64,000 nucleotides of DNA from Candidatus Enterococcus leclercqii (GCF_009933135.1 NZ_MAEH01000014.1:558001-622000), one strand, 5' to 3'. Positions 37,351 to 47,115 are shown, counted from the stretch's first letter. A program made the numbers and translations. Notes: generated from the letters alone by a model not told the origin.

Positions 37351-37466
37351 GTGCTTGAAATTTTGACAATGAAAAGCCAAGTTTCTTCCATGGTTCTTTA
37401 ATGGAAGGGACTTGGCTTTTGTTTTTGCTTGTGGCTTACGTTTGGTAGTATTCGCTTCGGAGAACG
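37351..37466 (+). repeat. Dispersed intergenic repeat, copy B
   Basis: Same element as at 20331-20446: TTGAAATTTTGACAA, hairpin arms AAAAGCCAAGT..CTTCCAT (37372-37391) and ATGGAAG.GACTTGGCTTTT (37401-37420), and the distal block CGTTTGGTAGTATTCGCTTCGGAG. Identity is high in the stem arms and the distal block, lower in loop and spacer. Confidence 0.75.
37372..37425 (+). terminator. alaS terminator within repeat copy B
   Basis: The hairpin arms of the repeat are followed on the plus strand by TTTTGTTTTT, so this copy ends alaS transcription. The rest of the 408-base gap to 37724 has only the promoter at 37621-37650. Confidence 0.8.
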
Positions 37467-37620
37467 GTAGCAGGAGATAGTTATAGCTCGTTTTCAGTTG
37501 GGCAGGTCATCAGATGCAAGACTGCTACGATTTTTAGCAAGGTAACTGAAAACAACGAAGAGAAGGCCCAAGACTAATCACAAACTGATAAATAATCTCA
37601 GTAAATGACTGGCATCAATC

Positions 37621-37650
37621 TTGATAAAAAACAGCCTTTCGCGTTACAAT
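37621..37650 (+). promoter_or_regulatory. Promoter of the cation diffusion facilitator gene
   Basis: TTGATA (37621-37626), 18-base spacer, TACAAT (37645-37650). Confidence 0.65.
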
Positions 37651-37724
37651 GGTTGAAGATTATTTTCCGACACTTTTCACTAATTCCAAGGTAAACTGTC
37701 GGATTCCATGAAGGAGCGCTCTCC

Positions 37725-38879
37725 ATGATTCGTTTTCTAATTCGAAAATTTGCAGCACAGGATACTCCGGAGAAACGCAGGACGGGTATCGGACGTTTGG
37801 CGGGTATTCTAGGATTTCTCTCCAATGCCATACTCTTTATCGGCAAATTTGCAATTGGTTTAGCTGCCGGATCAGTATCCATTATGGCCGATGCTATCAA
37901 TTCCTTGACAGATACTGCAAGTTCCATACTGACATTAGTGGGCTTTCAAATTGCAGCTAAGCCGGCTGACAAAGAACATCCTTTTGGCCATGAACGTTTT
38001 GAATACATCTCTGGCTTCTTGATTAGTTTGGTGATGACTTTTGTCGGATTCCAATTCTTATTGTCCTCATTTGAAAAAATTCGCCATCCACAAAGTGTGA
38101 ACCTTCACCTGATTGTCTTTTTGGTGTTGATTCTTTCCATTCTGATAAAAGTCTGGCAGAGTCGTATGTATCGGACATTAGGCAGTACGATTCAGTCATC
38201 TACTCTAAAAGCTACTGGACAAGATGCCTTAAACGATGTATTGACGACTGTCGCAGTGTTGCTTTCTGCAGTAATCGAAGGCGTGACCGGCTGGCGAGTG
38301 GATGGTTGGATTGGGTTTTTGATTGCTTGTTACATTATTTATAGCGGAATCACGATGGTCAAAAGTTTTATCGATGAACTGATGGGAAGCCGCCCTACGC
38401 AAGAAGAACTGACCGCTATGGAGAAGATGTTGAAGGGCTATCCTGATATTTTAGGCTATCACGATCTATTGGTGCACAATTATGGTCCCCAAAAGAAGTT
38501 TGCTTCTGTTCACATTGAAGTCGATGATCGATGGACATTAAATCAAGCCCACGATGTCATTAACCACATTGAAAAAGACTTTCGCAACCAATTGGATGTG
38601 GAGTTGGTGTGTCATTTGGATCCAGTGGCACTGCAAAACGACGCCTATCAGAAACAGCGGGCTCTGGTAGAAGCCATTGTGATCAATGTTGCACCCGGGT
38701 TGACAATGCACGATTTCAGGATTCTCAGCCCACAGCGCATGAGCTTTGATGTGGTGGTTCCCAAAAAATGTCCTCTGACAGATCAGGAGCTCAAAGAAAC
38801 ACTTCAATTCAAGATACAACAACAGCTAGGGGAGCAAAAACTCGAGATCACTTTTGATCACACCTATCTTTTGGATTAA
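37725..38879 (+). CDS. Cation diffusion facilitator, probably manganese exporter (MntE-like)
   Basis: A 384-residue CDF transporter with six membrane segments in residues about 28-210. The metal site residues are Asn59 and Asp63 in helix 2 (NSLTD) and Asp167 and Asp171 in helix 5 (DALND). An Asn-Asp-Asp-Asp set is the arrangement reported for the manganese exporter MntE of Streptococcus pneumoniae, in place of the zinc-type DxxxD/HxxxD. The cytoplasmic part is long, with a second domain-like region from about 295, as in MntE. Manganese is inferred; zinc or iron cannot be excluded. Confidence 0.85.
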   Translation: MIRFLIRKFAAQDTPEKRRTGIGRLAGILGFLSNAILFIGKFAIGLAAGSVSIMADAINSLTDTASSILTLVGFQIAAKPADKEHPFGHERFEYISGFLISLVMTFVGFQFLLSSFEKIRHPQSVNLHLIVFLVLILSILIKVWQSRMYRTLGSTIQSSTLKATGQDALNDVLTTVAVLLSAVIEGVTGWRVDGWIGFLIACYIIYSGITMVKSFIDELMGSRPTQEELTAMEKMLKGYPDILGYHDLLVHNYGPQKKFASVHIEVDDRWTLNQAHDVINHIEKDFRNQLDVELVCHLDPVALQNDAYQKQRALVEAIVINVAPGLTMHDFRILSPQRMSFDVVVPKKCPLTDQELKETLQFKIQQQLGEQKLEITFDHTYLLD

Positions 38880-38942
38880 ACAGCAGCACGACGGCCACTG
38901 TAGAATAAGGCTGCCGACAGATGCAAAAAGGAGAACAACTAT

Positions 38943-40418
38943 ATGCATTTTCAAATGGATATCAGCTTGATCAATACCGTCGTTTACGGTGTGATTTTGA
39001 TCAATACAATCGGTGCCATCATCACTGTATTTCGCAAACCACGGTCCATCACCAGTATCTTAGCCTGGCTGATGACGCTGGTCTTTTTACCGATTGTCGG
39101 CTTTATTTTCTACCTGTTTTGTGGACGAGGGATCGATGGAGAAACAGTCTACAAATTCGACAATGAGGACCGAAAAAAAATTGGTGAAATCAACACTCGT
39201 ATCCATGAGCACAACCGCCAATACCATCGCAGTGTAAAAACATCCGGTTCTCAATTGCTGGAGCGCTACCTGCGAAATGTGGAAGAGTCGCCTTTATCAA
39301 AGGGAAACGATATTCAGCTGTACACAGACGGTCACGAAAAATTTGCTGCCTTGTTTGCGGATATCCGTAAAGCCACAGACAATGTGCATGTGGAATATTA
39401 TGCCTTTTTTCCAGACAAAATTGGCACGGCCTTTCGAGATATTTTAGTGGAAAAAGCCAAAGAAGGGGTCGAGGTACGTGTCATCTATGATCCCTGGGGC
39501 GCACGGGGATCTGATCGAAAGTTTTTCCAACCAATCGTTGATGCTGGTGGTCGTGTGACCCGCTTTATTACCTCACGAGATTTGATTCGGAAGACGAGAT
39601 TGAACTATCACCTTCATCGAAAAATTGTTGTGATTGACGGTCAAATCGGTTGGACTGGGGGCTTCAATGTAGGGGATCAATATTTAGGGGAATACAAACG
39701 CTTCGGCTATTGGCGAGATACCCATGCCAGAATCTCTGGTACCGCGGTTTTTACATTGCAAGAAATCTTCATCAAAGACTGGAATGCTTCGGTCTCTGGC
39801 AAAACCAATCAGCTAGCCTATGAGGATCGCTATTTTATCGAACCTGCAGGAGACATTGGCAATGTGGCGATGCAAATCGTCTCAGACGGCCCAGAAAATG
39901 GAGTCGACATCTTAAAAAGTGCTTTTGTAAAAATGCTCTTAGCTGCCGAAGAAAAGGTTTGGATTCAAACCCCCTACTTAATTCCAGACGATACTATGAC
40001 AAATGCCATTCTTATTGCCCAACAATCCGGTGTTGATGTTCGGATAATGGTTCCTTCTATGCCAGACCATCCTTTCATTTACCGTGCTACACAATATTAT
40101 TGCAATTTTTTCAAAAAAAATGGGGTTAAAATTTACCACTACCAAAAAGACGGCAAGGGCTTTTTGCATTCCAAAACTATCGTGATGGATGATACTATCT
40201 GTTCGGTGGGCTCGACTAACCAGGATATCCGCAGCTATTCACTGAATTTTGAAGTCAGCGCCTTTATCTATGATCAGCCGACAACGCTGGAAATGCAGCG
40301 AATCTTTTTAAAAGATATGGAAGATTGTTTTGAATTGACAGATGAAATGATCGAAAATCAGAGCTATTGGTTACGCTTCAAGCAAAATTTTTCTCGTTTG
40401 CTGTCACCAATTCTGTAA
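38943..40418 (+). CDS. cls: Cardiolipin synthase
   Basis: A 491-residue membrane enzyme making cardiolipin from phosphatidylglycerol. Two N-terminal membrane segments (about 8-28 and 38-60) precede two phospholipase D HKD motifs: His225/Lys227/Asp232 (HRKIVVID) and His409/Lys411/Asp416 (HSKTIVMD). Length is standard. ATG 38943 follows AAGGAG by nine bases. The 3' end overlaps the convergent ebsB gene by 15 bases. Confidence 0.96.
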   Translation: MHFQMDISLINTVVYGVILINTIGAIITVFRKPRSITSILAWLMTLVFLPIVGFIFYLFCGRGIDGETVYKFDNEDRKKIGEINTRIHEHNRQYHRSVKTSGSQLLERYLRNVEESPLSKGNDIQLYTDGHEKFAALFADIRKATDNVHVEYYAFFPDKIGTAFRDILVEKAKEGVEVRVIYDPWGARGSDRKFFQPIVDAGGRVTRFITSRDLIRKTRLNYHLHRKIVVIDGQIGWTGGFNVGDQYLGEYKRFGYWRDTHARISGTAVFTLQEIFIKDWNASVSGKTNQLAYEDRYFIEPAGDIGNVAMQIVSDGPENGVDILKSAFVKMLLAAEEKVWIQTPYLIPDDTMTNAILIAQQSGVDVRIMVPSMPDHPFIYRATQYYCNFFKKNGVKIYHYQKDGKGFLHSKTIVMDDTICSVGSTNQDIRSYSLNFEVSAFIYDQPTTLEMQRIFLKDMEDCFELTDEMIENQSYWLRFKQNFSRLLSPIL

Positions 40419-40820
40419 TTTAAGGGCCTTTTTCAAGCCTTGACGGGCTAAATTGTCGGCGCCTTTATTGTTTGCTTCTGGAAGCCACTGCAAAATCAAA
40501 AGCTCAAATGCAACCAGTTTTTGTTGAATTAACTCTAAATAGGGAAGAAAATCAGTGTTTGCAGTATGGTTTTTATCAACCGTACTCACGAGTACCTTGC
40601 TGTCGGAATAAACCATAATCGTCTCATGTTGACTTTTTTCTTGGAGCAAGAGATCAAGCAAATTGACAAAAACAGCAAATTCCGCTTGGTGATTTGATAG
40701 TTTTCCGGGAAGAGCGAAGGCAAGTTGACGTTGGCGACCAGTATTATCAATCAGGAGGATGCCACCTCCAGCACTTCCGGGATTGCCTTTGACAGAGGCA
40801 TCAATATACGCTTTAATCAT
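40404..40820 (-). CDS. ebsB: RNase H-like protein EbsB
   Basis: A 138-residue type 1 RNase H fold protein. The four acidic catalytic positions are present: Asp7 (AYIDASVKGNPG), Glu47 (HQAEF), Asp73 (YSDS) and Asp122 (GADNLAR). In Enterococcus faecalis the divergent ebsA and ebsB genes were named for effects on pheromone-related binding substance; the same divergent pair is seen here. The intact active site argues for a nuclease acting on RNA in RNA-DNA hybrids. The family name is recalled, not checked. Confidence 0.8.
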   Translation of the reverse strand: MIKAYIDASVKGNPGSAGGGILLIDNTGRQRQLAFALPGKLSNHQAEFAVFVNLLDLLLQEKSQHETIMVYSDSKVLVSTVDKNHTANTDFLPYLELIQQKLVAFELLILQWLPEANNKGADNLARQGLKKALKLQNW

Positions 40821-40915
40821 GAAATAATTTCCTTTCTGAGAGGGACTGTGATAGAATTTTTACTAGTGTTGGCAGGGTATGTTGTACCTGTAAACAAGGG
40901 TGGAAGGGATGAACC

Positions 40916-41338
40916 ATGAAAGAAAAACGTTACCACTGGCAACCTGAACTGGCTGCTTCGATCATCTATTGGTCGGTGACTATGATCATTTTGTTTTACA
41001 GCCTGACATTATCATTGGAAAATACCGGTCCTTATTGGAAAAGTAATTTAGTGATGGGATTTTTTCTTTTTTTAGCTGTGATTGGCTGTCGGCGAGTCAT
41101 GTATTTTGCCGAAGATCGGTTGATTGTTCACTATGCTCGCCCTTGGAAGACAAAAGCCTTTCTTTTTTCAGATATTACGCAATTAACGCTTAATCCAAAT
41201 GGTATCTCATTTCACTATGAGGGAAAAGAAGAATCATTTATTTTTCGAAAAAAGACACTCGCTCGATTAAAGCTTGAACTGTACAGCCGTTTTCCCGAAG
41301 AAACAATCACCATTATTGATGAAATTGAGCTTAGGTAA
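40916..41338 (+). CDS. ebsA: EbsA-like membrane protein
   Basis: A 140-residue protein with two adjacent membrane segments (about 14-32 and 43-60) and a cytoplasmic C-terminal domain that looks like a small pleckstrin-like beta sheet (RLIVHYARPWKTKAFLFSDITQLTLNPNGISFHY). Its size, topology and divergent position next to the RNase H gene match EbsA of E. faecalis, described as a pore-forming protein. Start ATG 40916 behind GGAAGGGATG. Confidence 0.75.
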   Translation: MKEKRYHWQPELAASIIYWSVTMIILFYSLTLSLENTGPYWKSNLVMGFFLFLAVIGCRRVMYFAEDRLIVHYARPWKTKAFLFSDITQLTLNPNGISFHYEGKEESFIFRKKTLARLKLELYSRFPEETITIIDEIELR

Positions 41339-41473
41339 AATGCATTATCGTAATTTTTGCAATTCACTGATTTGCCTCGTCTGTTAATGTCACAGGTTAA
41401 ATGCACCCGTAACATATCTTTTCATAAAAGAGACAGGCCTGGTTTTCCATCAACTGCAGGCAAGGAGAAAAAA

Positions 41474-42247
41474 ATGCCGTTTTTTGATAATCAGGACACT
41501 AAAAACTTTTCCAGTACTGATCTGGTCATTTACAACTATATCTTAAATCATTACCAAGACATTCCGCAAATGCGTGTGCGGGAAATTGCCCATGAAGCAC
41601 ATGCCTCAGCAACGTCTGTCATGCGCTTTGTCCGTAAGATGGGCTTTGACAGCTTCCCGGAATTTCAATCAGCATTACGAGTCAAAATTGAAGAAGGCGA
41701 GCGACGAGAAGCCGATGATTTCTGGAAAAGAGCTGCTCAGTCTGTTGAAAAAAGAACTTACGCCGCCGATTTGGATGAAAACATCCATATTTTGGCTGAA
41801 AAAGTACTGGCCAGCGACAATATCGTACTAATCGGAATCGGTATTTCGGGTATCCTGTGTGAATACGGTGCTCGCCGGTTAGCAACCCTGGGCTTTAACA
41901 GCTTCTCAGTTACTGATCCTTATTATCCGTTGCGACCAAGGCTGATCAACACGACAGACAATCTGATCATCACCATCTCTAATTCTGGTGAGACCCCGGA
42001 CGTAGTAGACATGGTAGCCTATTATCAGCCTTTGTTAGATTTTGAGCGTGTCTGCATCACCGGAAATGGCAATAGTACATTGGCTCGAATCAGCAACATA
42101 GTTTTAACCCATCAAGCACCTGAACCACGGAAATATGGTCTTTTTGATAATAGCAGTCAAATCCCTACAATGTTGATCTTGGAAAAATTATTGGAGGAAA
42201 TCAGTAATCATCCCGATCTTTTTAAGTATCAATCAATTGATCGTTAA
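41474..42247 (+). CDS. MurR/RpiR family transcriptional regulator
   Basis: A 257-residue regulator. An N-terminal helix-turn-helix of the RpiR type spans about 1-77 (VREIAHEAHASATSVMRFVRKMGFDSFPEFQ), followed by a sugar-isomerase SIS domain at about 105-240 (IGIGISGILCEYGARRL, ISNSGETPDVVDM) that senses a phosphosugar. ATG 41474 behind AAGGAG. It converges on a PTS IIC and 6-phospho-beta-glucosidase operon, which it probably controls. Confidence 0.92.
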   Translation: MPFFDNQDTKNFSSTDLVIYNYILNHYQDIPQMRVREIAHEAHASATSVMRFVRKMGFDSFPEFQSALRVKIEEGERREADDFWKRAAQSVEKRTYAADLDENIHILAEKVLASDNIVLIGIGISGILCEYGARRLATLGFNSFSVTDPYYPLRPRLINTTDNLIITISNSGETPDVVDMVAYYQPLLDFERVCITGNGNSTLARISNIVLTHQAPEPRKYGLFDNSSQIPTMLILEKLLEEISNHPDLFKYQSIDR

Positions 42248-42260
42248 AAAAGACAAAATA

Positions 42261-42320
42261 AACAAGAGCTTCTCTTTTCGGTACGCAGATGACTGAAAAG
42301 AGAAGCTCTTGTTTTATTTA
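42261..42320 (+). terminator. Bidirectional terminator between the RpiR gene and the PTS operon
   Basis: AACAAGAGCTTCTCTTTTC (42261-42279) pairs perfectly with the arm at 42295-42313, with T-rich sequence on both sides. Confidence 0.92.
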
Positions 42321-42356
42321 ATTTATTGCCGATATCTCACAAAATGGCAGGCAGAT

Positions 42357-43691
42357 TTATTCAGGGCTAGCTTGCTTTTCGGCTGCTAGTTCGCGACTAT
42401 CTGCGACTTTGAAAAATGGATACCACAGTCCGATGATTACCACCATGATAATCACGGCAATTAAGAGGAACTTCCAGCCGCCAATCAAGAAAGCAAAAAT
42501 CGGTGTCGGAGTCGTCCAAGGCATCTGAACCGCGGCATTGTAAGAATCCACTTTCAATAGTGTTGCCAAAAGATAGGCCAGGCCACCTTGAATTGCTGGA
42601 CCGAATACCATTGGGAAAAAGTACAAAGGATTGAGCATGATTGGTGTTCCGAATACTAGTGGTTCGTTGATATTGAACAATGATGGAGCTAATGCCAAAC
42701 GGAATAACTGTTTGTAGCGTGCCGATCGAGCTCGCCACATAGAAAAGATCAGTCCATAAGTGCCACCTTGTCCGCCAAATGCATTGGAAGTGAAGGCATA
42801 TACAACAGCCATCATTAAGTAAGGAACCGGTTTTCCACTGAGATAGGCGTTGACGTTTTCGTTAAAGTTTGCCAGCAGTAATGGTGTGACGACACTGTAA
42901 ACGACAGTCGGATGAATCCCGAAAAACCAGAACAAGTTGGCCAATGTATAGATGATGATGATTGAAACTGGTGAAGCCGTTAATGATTGCAAAGGGGCTT
43001 GCAGTAATCCATAGACCAAACTGAAGACATCGTTAAATGGTGTGTAACTCATAAGAATACGAATGATTAAAAAGAGACCGAAGATGATGCCGGCAATAAA
43101 AGTAGGTGCCAAAGATTCACTGACATTTGGTGGCACAGAGGCAGGCATTTTGATAACCAAGTTACGTTTTTTCAAAAAGTGATACAAAGAGGCCGTGATA
43201 AAGCCGACAAAAATCGCAACAATCAGCCCTGGACCACCAGTTTGGGCCGTTTGGAAAGATTCGACATAGTTTATTCCAGTCACGGTTGCTGCGCCAGGGA
43301 ACTCAGCAACTGCTGTTTCCAATTGAGGAACGGAAATAATTTGAGGAGCTAAAAGTAAAAACGATGCAGCCGATAACAAACCGGGAGATAAAGGAGCATC
43401 TCCGACTTTTTCAGCATAGCAATAGGCGATGTTGAAGGCGATGTAGATTGCCAAAGCATTCAAAGTAGCACCAACAACCGCATTAAAATGGACATTTAGA
43501 CCCACAGAAGCTAACCAATTGGTCCAAGCTGGGATCGGAAAATTACCAATCAGCATGATAAAGGCAGCACCTAATGTAATAGGGGTCGTTCGGATAAACG
43601 CATTAGTCAAAGTGGAAAAAAAGATACTTTGGTTCATCTTATTAGCAATCGGTCCCAGAATATTGTTCAGTATTTTTTCAAAATTTTTCAC
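42357..43691 (-). CDS. PTS beta-glucoside/cellobiose transporter subunit IIC
   Basis: A 444-residue EIIC of the lactose/cellobiose/chitobiose family with about ten membrane segments. The segment NINEPLVFGTPIMLNPLYF is the conserved sugar-binding signature of this family. No IIA or IIB gene is nearby, so it must use subunits encoded elsewhere. The start overlaps the stop of the glucosidase gene by four bases. Confidence 0.93.
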   Translation of the reverse strand: MKNFEKILNNILGPIANKMNQSIFFSTLTNAFIRTTPITLGAAFIMLIGNFPIPAWTNWLASVGLNVHFNAVVGATLNALAIYIAFNIAYCYAEKVGDAPLSPGLLSAASFLLLAPQIISVPQLETAVAEFPGAATVTGINYVESFQTAQTGGPGLIVAIFVGFITASLYHFLKKRNLVIKMPASVPPNVSESLAPTFIAGIIFGLFLIIRILMSYTPFNDVFSLVYGLLQAPLQSLTASPVSIIIIYTLANLFWFFGIHPTVVYSVVTPLLLANFNENVNAYLSGKPVPYLMMAVVYAFTSNAFGGQGGTYGLIFSMWRARSARYKQLFRLALAPSLFNINEPLVFGTPIMLNPLYFFPMVFGPAIQGGLAYLLATLLKVDSYNAAVQMPWTTPTPIFAFLIGGWKFLLIAVIIMVVIIGLWYPFFKVADSRELAAEKQASPE

Positions 43692-45049
43692 AATTGGACG
43701 CCTCCATTTTTTATTACTTGTTGATACCAGTAAAAGCTGTCTTTTTTGTAACGTTTTAAATCCAGTAGCAGTTCATCAGTGCGATGAACATAGATAAATC
43801 CATATCGTTTGGCGATTCCCTCGTGAGTACTAATGAGATCAAGTGCGCTCCAAGGACAATAACCGAACACATCAGCGCCTTCTTTTATTGCTATTTGAAG
43901 AACTTCAATATGGGCTGCTAAATAGTCAATTCGATACTGATCGTGGATCTGACCATCAATCAGCTCATCTTTACTCCCGAGACCGTTTTCAGTAACAATC
44001 AAAGGAAGGTGGTAGCGACTATAGAGTTCATTAATCGTTGTAGCAAACCCCAGTGGATCGACTTCCCAGCCAAACTCAGTGATGGCTAGGTGAGGATTAG
44101 GAGTGCTTTTAAAAAATCCAGGCAGGCCAAACCCTGTCTGCTGGTCCCCCTCTAAGATTTCCTGGCCGTCATAAGCAGAGACAGTATTCGTATTGTAGTA
44201 ATTAAAAGCAATGAAGTCTGGCTTACCGCCTTGTAAGATCTCTTCATCACCTGGTGCAAATTCAGGGACGGCATCAAGGCTTTCTAAAATATGCCAGGCC
44301 TGATGATTGTAGTGTCCAAAGACCGGAACGTCCAGAAAGAGCCAGTTGCGCAAAGCATTAAACTGCTGTGCAGCCCGTATATCTAAAGGATCTGAGGAAG
44401 CTGGGTTGACGTAAGCAATGTTAGGTGCCGGGCCGATTTTTCCTGGATAGTGTTGATCATGGTAATGTTTCATGACCAATGCTTGTGCAATTAACATGTG
44501 ATGATTTTCTTGATAATTGGCTTTCAGGCTCTTTTTTCCAGAGAGAACTGCTGAGCTTGCTAAAACCATCATGTTCTGTTCATTGATTGTCAGCCAATAG
44601 TTTACGCGAGTACCGAAATGTTCAAACAAAATATCGCAATAGCGGACAAAGGCGTTAACAGTTGCTCTATTTTGCCAGCCACCTTCCTTTTCTAACTTCG
44701 CTGGGAGGTCAAAATGATAAACCGTCACAATCGGCTCGATGCCATTGGCAATCAACAGATCAATCAAGCGATCGTAAAAAGCGAGTCCCAACTGATTTAC
44801 TTCACCGTCACCCGTCGGAATGATCCTTGACCAAGAAATCGAGAAGCGATAGGCAGTCAATCCCAGTTCTTTAAACAATGCGACGTCTTCTTCAAAACGA
44901 TGGTAGTGGTCTGCTGCAACTTTGAAATCACTGGTTCCAGCGGGAATTGTTTTGATATCTTGAACAGAGAGTCCTTTCCCATCCTCGTTCCATGCCCCTT
45001 CTGCTTGGTAGGCACTTGTCGAAGCTCCCCATAGAAAATCATGTTCCAT
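43688..45049 (-). CDS. 6-phospho-beta-glucosidase (GH1)
   Basis: A 453-residue glycoside hydrolase family 1 enzyme that splits phosphorylated beta-glucosides delivered by the PTS. The N-terminal signature FLWGASTSAYQAEGAW is present. The acid/base is Glu157 in a TINEQN context (NEP is more common), and the nucleophile is Glu354 in VTENGLGS. First gene of the operon; a cre-like site lies 70-90 bases upstream of its start. Confidence 0.95.
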   Translation of the reverse strand: MEHDFLWGASTSAYQAEGAWNEDGKGLSVQDIKTIPAGTSDFKVAADHYHRFEEDVALFKELGLTAYRFSISWSRIIPTGDGEVNQLGLAFYDRLIDLLIANGIEPIVTVYHFDLPAKLEKEGGWQNRATVNAFVRYCDILFEHFGTRVNYWLTINEQNMMVLASSAVLSGKKSLKANYQENHHMLIAQALVMKHYHDQHYPGKIGPAPNIAYVNPASSDPLDIRAAQQFNALRNWLFLDVPVFGHYNHQAWHILESLDAVPEFAPGDEEILQGGKPDFIAFNYYNTNTVSAYDGQEILEGDQQTGFGLPGFFKSTPNPHLAITEFGWEVDPLGFATTINELYSRYHLPLIVTENGLGSKDELIDGQIHDQYRIDYLAAHIEVLQIAIKEGADVFGYCPWSALDLISTHEGIAKRYGFIYVHRTDELLLDLKRYKKDSFYWYQQVIKNGGVQL

Positions 45050-45121
45050 AAGAATTCCCCTTTACATTTTTTTGTAACAGTAGTTGTTGACGAACTTACT
45101 TTAACGGATAGAGCCAGCAAA

Positions 45122-45136
45122 AGAAAGCGTTTGCTA
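45122..45136 (-). promoter_or_regulatory. Candidate cre site (CcpA) before the glucosidase operon
   Basis: AAGAAAGCGTTTGCT fits WTGNAANCGNWNNCW with one mismatch. The 309-base divergent gap 45050-45358 also has a related AAGAAAGCGAACGAT at 45206-45220 with two mismatches. No clear -35/-10 pair was assigned for the operon. Confidence 0.5.
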
Positions 45137-45317
45137 GAGGTCTGGTACGGTGGAACAGAAGTGGTTTCTCGTTTCTGGTTTGGTACAAGTTATACCATAG
45201 AAGAAAGAAAGCGAACGATTAAAAGCTTTGTGAAAAAAAAGAGGGAAAAGCGGTGGTTTTTTATTTCTCTTCGTTATAAGATAGATATAACTTAACAAAA
45301 GAACTAAGATAGCAAAT

Positions 45318-45330
45318 ATTGTTCGGGAAA
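45318..45330 (+). promoter_or_regulatory. Possible PurR box before fhs
   Basis: ATTGTTCGGGAAA resembles the reverse of the lactococcal PurBox AWWWCCGAACWWT, with two mismatches. It lies 29 bases before the fhs start, closer than expected for an activator site, so the call is weak. Confidence 0.3.
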
Positions 45331-45358
45331 AAGATGGAAAACTAAAGGAGTAGGGAAG

Positions 45359-47029
45359 ATGACGACAGACATAGAGATTGCACAACAAGCGCAAATTCGA
45401 CCAATTACCGAAATAGCAGCCAAAGTCGGGCTATCTCCGGATGATTTGGAATTATACGGCAATTATAAAGCAAAAATTGATATGGCCAAGATCCGTGAAT
45501 TGGCAGCAGTACCGGAAGGAAAACTAATTCTGGTGACTTCCATCAATCCAACCCCTGCCGGAGAAGGAAAATCCACAATTACAATCGGGTTGGCGGACGC
45601 CTTGAACAAGATTGGTAAAAAGACTGTGATTGCGCTGCGAGAACCTTCTTTAGGGCCGGTAATGGGAATCAAAGGGGGCGCAACTGGTGGCGGCTATGCA
45701 CAAGTTCTACCCATGGAAGATATCAACCTGCATTTTACCGGTGACATGCATGCCATCACTACCGCTAACAACGCCTTGTCTGCTTTATTGGACAACCATA
45801 TCCAACAAGGAAACGAACTGAAGATTGATCCTCGTCGTATCATTTGGAAACGAGTAGTGGACTTGAACGATCGGGCGTTACGAAATGTTATCGTCGGACT
45901 GGGTGGCCCAATTCAAGGGGTGCCAAGAGAAGATGGCTTTGATATCACTGTTGCCAGCGAGATCATGGCAATTTTGTGCTTAGCAACGGATATTGAAAAT
46001 TTGAAAGAACGCTTGGGCAATATCGTTATTGCCTACACTTATCAACGTGAACCAGTTTACGTTCGCGACCTCAAAATTGAAGGCGCATTGGCTTTGTTGT
46101 TAAAAGATGCAATCAAACCTAATCTTGTACAAACAATTGAAGGAACCCCGGCATTTGTTCACGGGGGGCCATTTGCCAATATCGCTCATGGATGTAACTC
46201 TATTATGGCTTCCAAATTAGCACTGAAACTAGGAGATTATGCCGTGACAGAGGCCGGTTTTGGCGCTGATCTGGGGGCCGAGAAATTTTTGGATATCAAA
46301 GTACCTCATTTGGGAAAAGCGCCGGATGCAGTCGTGATTGTTGCAACCATCCGTGCCTTAAAAATGCACGGTGGCGTGGAAAAAGACCGTTTGGCTGAAG
46401 AAAATGTTCCTGCTGTTGCTAAAGGCTTTGCCAATTTGAAGCGACATATCGAAAATATGCAAAGCTACGGGTTACCGGTAGTTGTGGCAATCAATGAATT
46501 TATTACAGATACAGAAGCTGAATTTTCTCAACTGGAAGAACTTTGCGGGCAGGTTGGTGTCACGGTGAAGCGTGCTCAAGTTTGGGCCAAAGGAGGCGCA
46601 GGTGGGCAAGAGTTAGCTGAAGCAGTCGTGGCCGCAATTGAAGACGATAGTGCTGCTTATCACCGTTTATATGACGACTCCCTCAGTATTGCTGAAAAGG
46701 TTACAGCCATCGTGGAAAAAATCTATCACGGTCAAAATGTCATTTTTGAAAAGAAGGCAGCGACACAACTGAAAACATTTGCAAAAGAGGGCTGGGACAA
46801 ACTTCCAATCTGTATGGCGAAAACGCAGTATTCTTTTTCTGACGATCCGACTAAGCTGGGAGCTCCGGAAGATTTTACCGTGTCCATTCGTGAATTTGTA
46901 CCAAAACTCGGCGCTGGCTTTTTAGTGGCTTTGACAGGAGATGTCATGACGATGCCAGGATTACCGAAAAAACCAGCTGCGTTGAACATGGATGTGGACG
47001 AAAATGGCAATGCAGTCGGTCTATTCTGA
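45359..47029 (+). CDS. fhs: Formate--tetrahydrofolate ligase
   Basis: A 556-residue ATP-dependent enzyme that charges tetrahydrofolate with formate to give 10-formyl-THF for purine and formyl-Met synthesis. The P-loop TPAGEGKST is at 65-73. [23 protein letters not shown] and the later [17 protein letters not shown] segment are diagnostic. Length is standard. ATG 45359 follows AAAGGAG by eight bases. Confidence 0.97.
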   Translation: MTTDIEIAQQAQIRPITEIAAKVGLSPDDLELYGNYKAKIDMAKIRELAAVPEGKLILVTSINPTPAGEGKSTITIGLADALNKIGKKTVIALREPSLGPVMGIKGGATGGGYAQVLPMEDINLHFTGDMHAITTANNALSALLDNHIQQGNELKIDPRRIIWKRVVDLNDRALRNVIVGLGGPIQGVPREDGFDITVASEIMAILCLATDIENLKERLGNIVIAYTYQREPVYVRDLKIEGALALLLKDAIKPNLVQTIEGTPAFVHGGPFANIAHGCNSIMASKLALKLGDYAVTEAGFGADLGAEKFLDIKVPHLGKAPDAVVIVATIRALKMHGGVEKDRLAEENVPAVAKGFANLKRHIENMQSYGLPVVVAINEFITDTEAEFSQLEELCGQVGVTVKRAQVWAKGGAGGQELAEAVVAAIEDDSAAYHRLYDDSLSIAEKVTAIVEKIYHGQNVIFEKKAATQLKTFAKEGWDKLPICMAKTQYSFSDDPTKLGAPEDFTVSIREFVPKLGAGFLVALTGDVMTMPGLPKKPAALNMDVDENGNAVGLF

Positions 47030-47115
47030 TTTTTAAACGAAAATACTTTGATTGACAAAGTCTTATTATTTTCCAATTGAGGCCTGAAATCTCCCAACAA
47101 GAAATAGTAGTAAAA

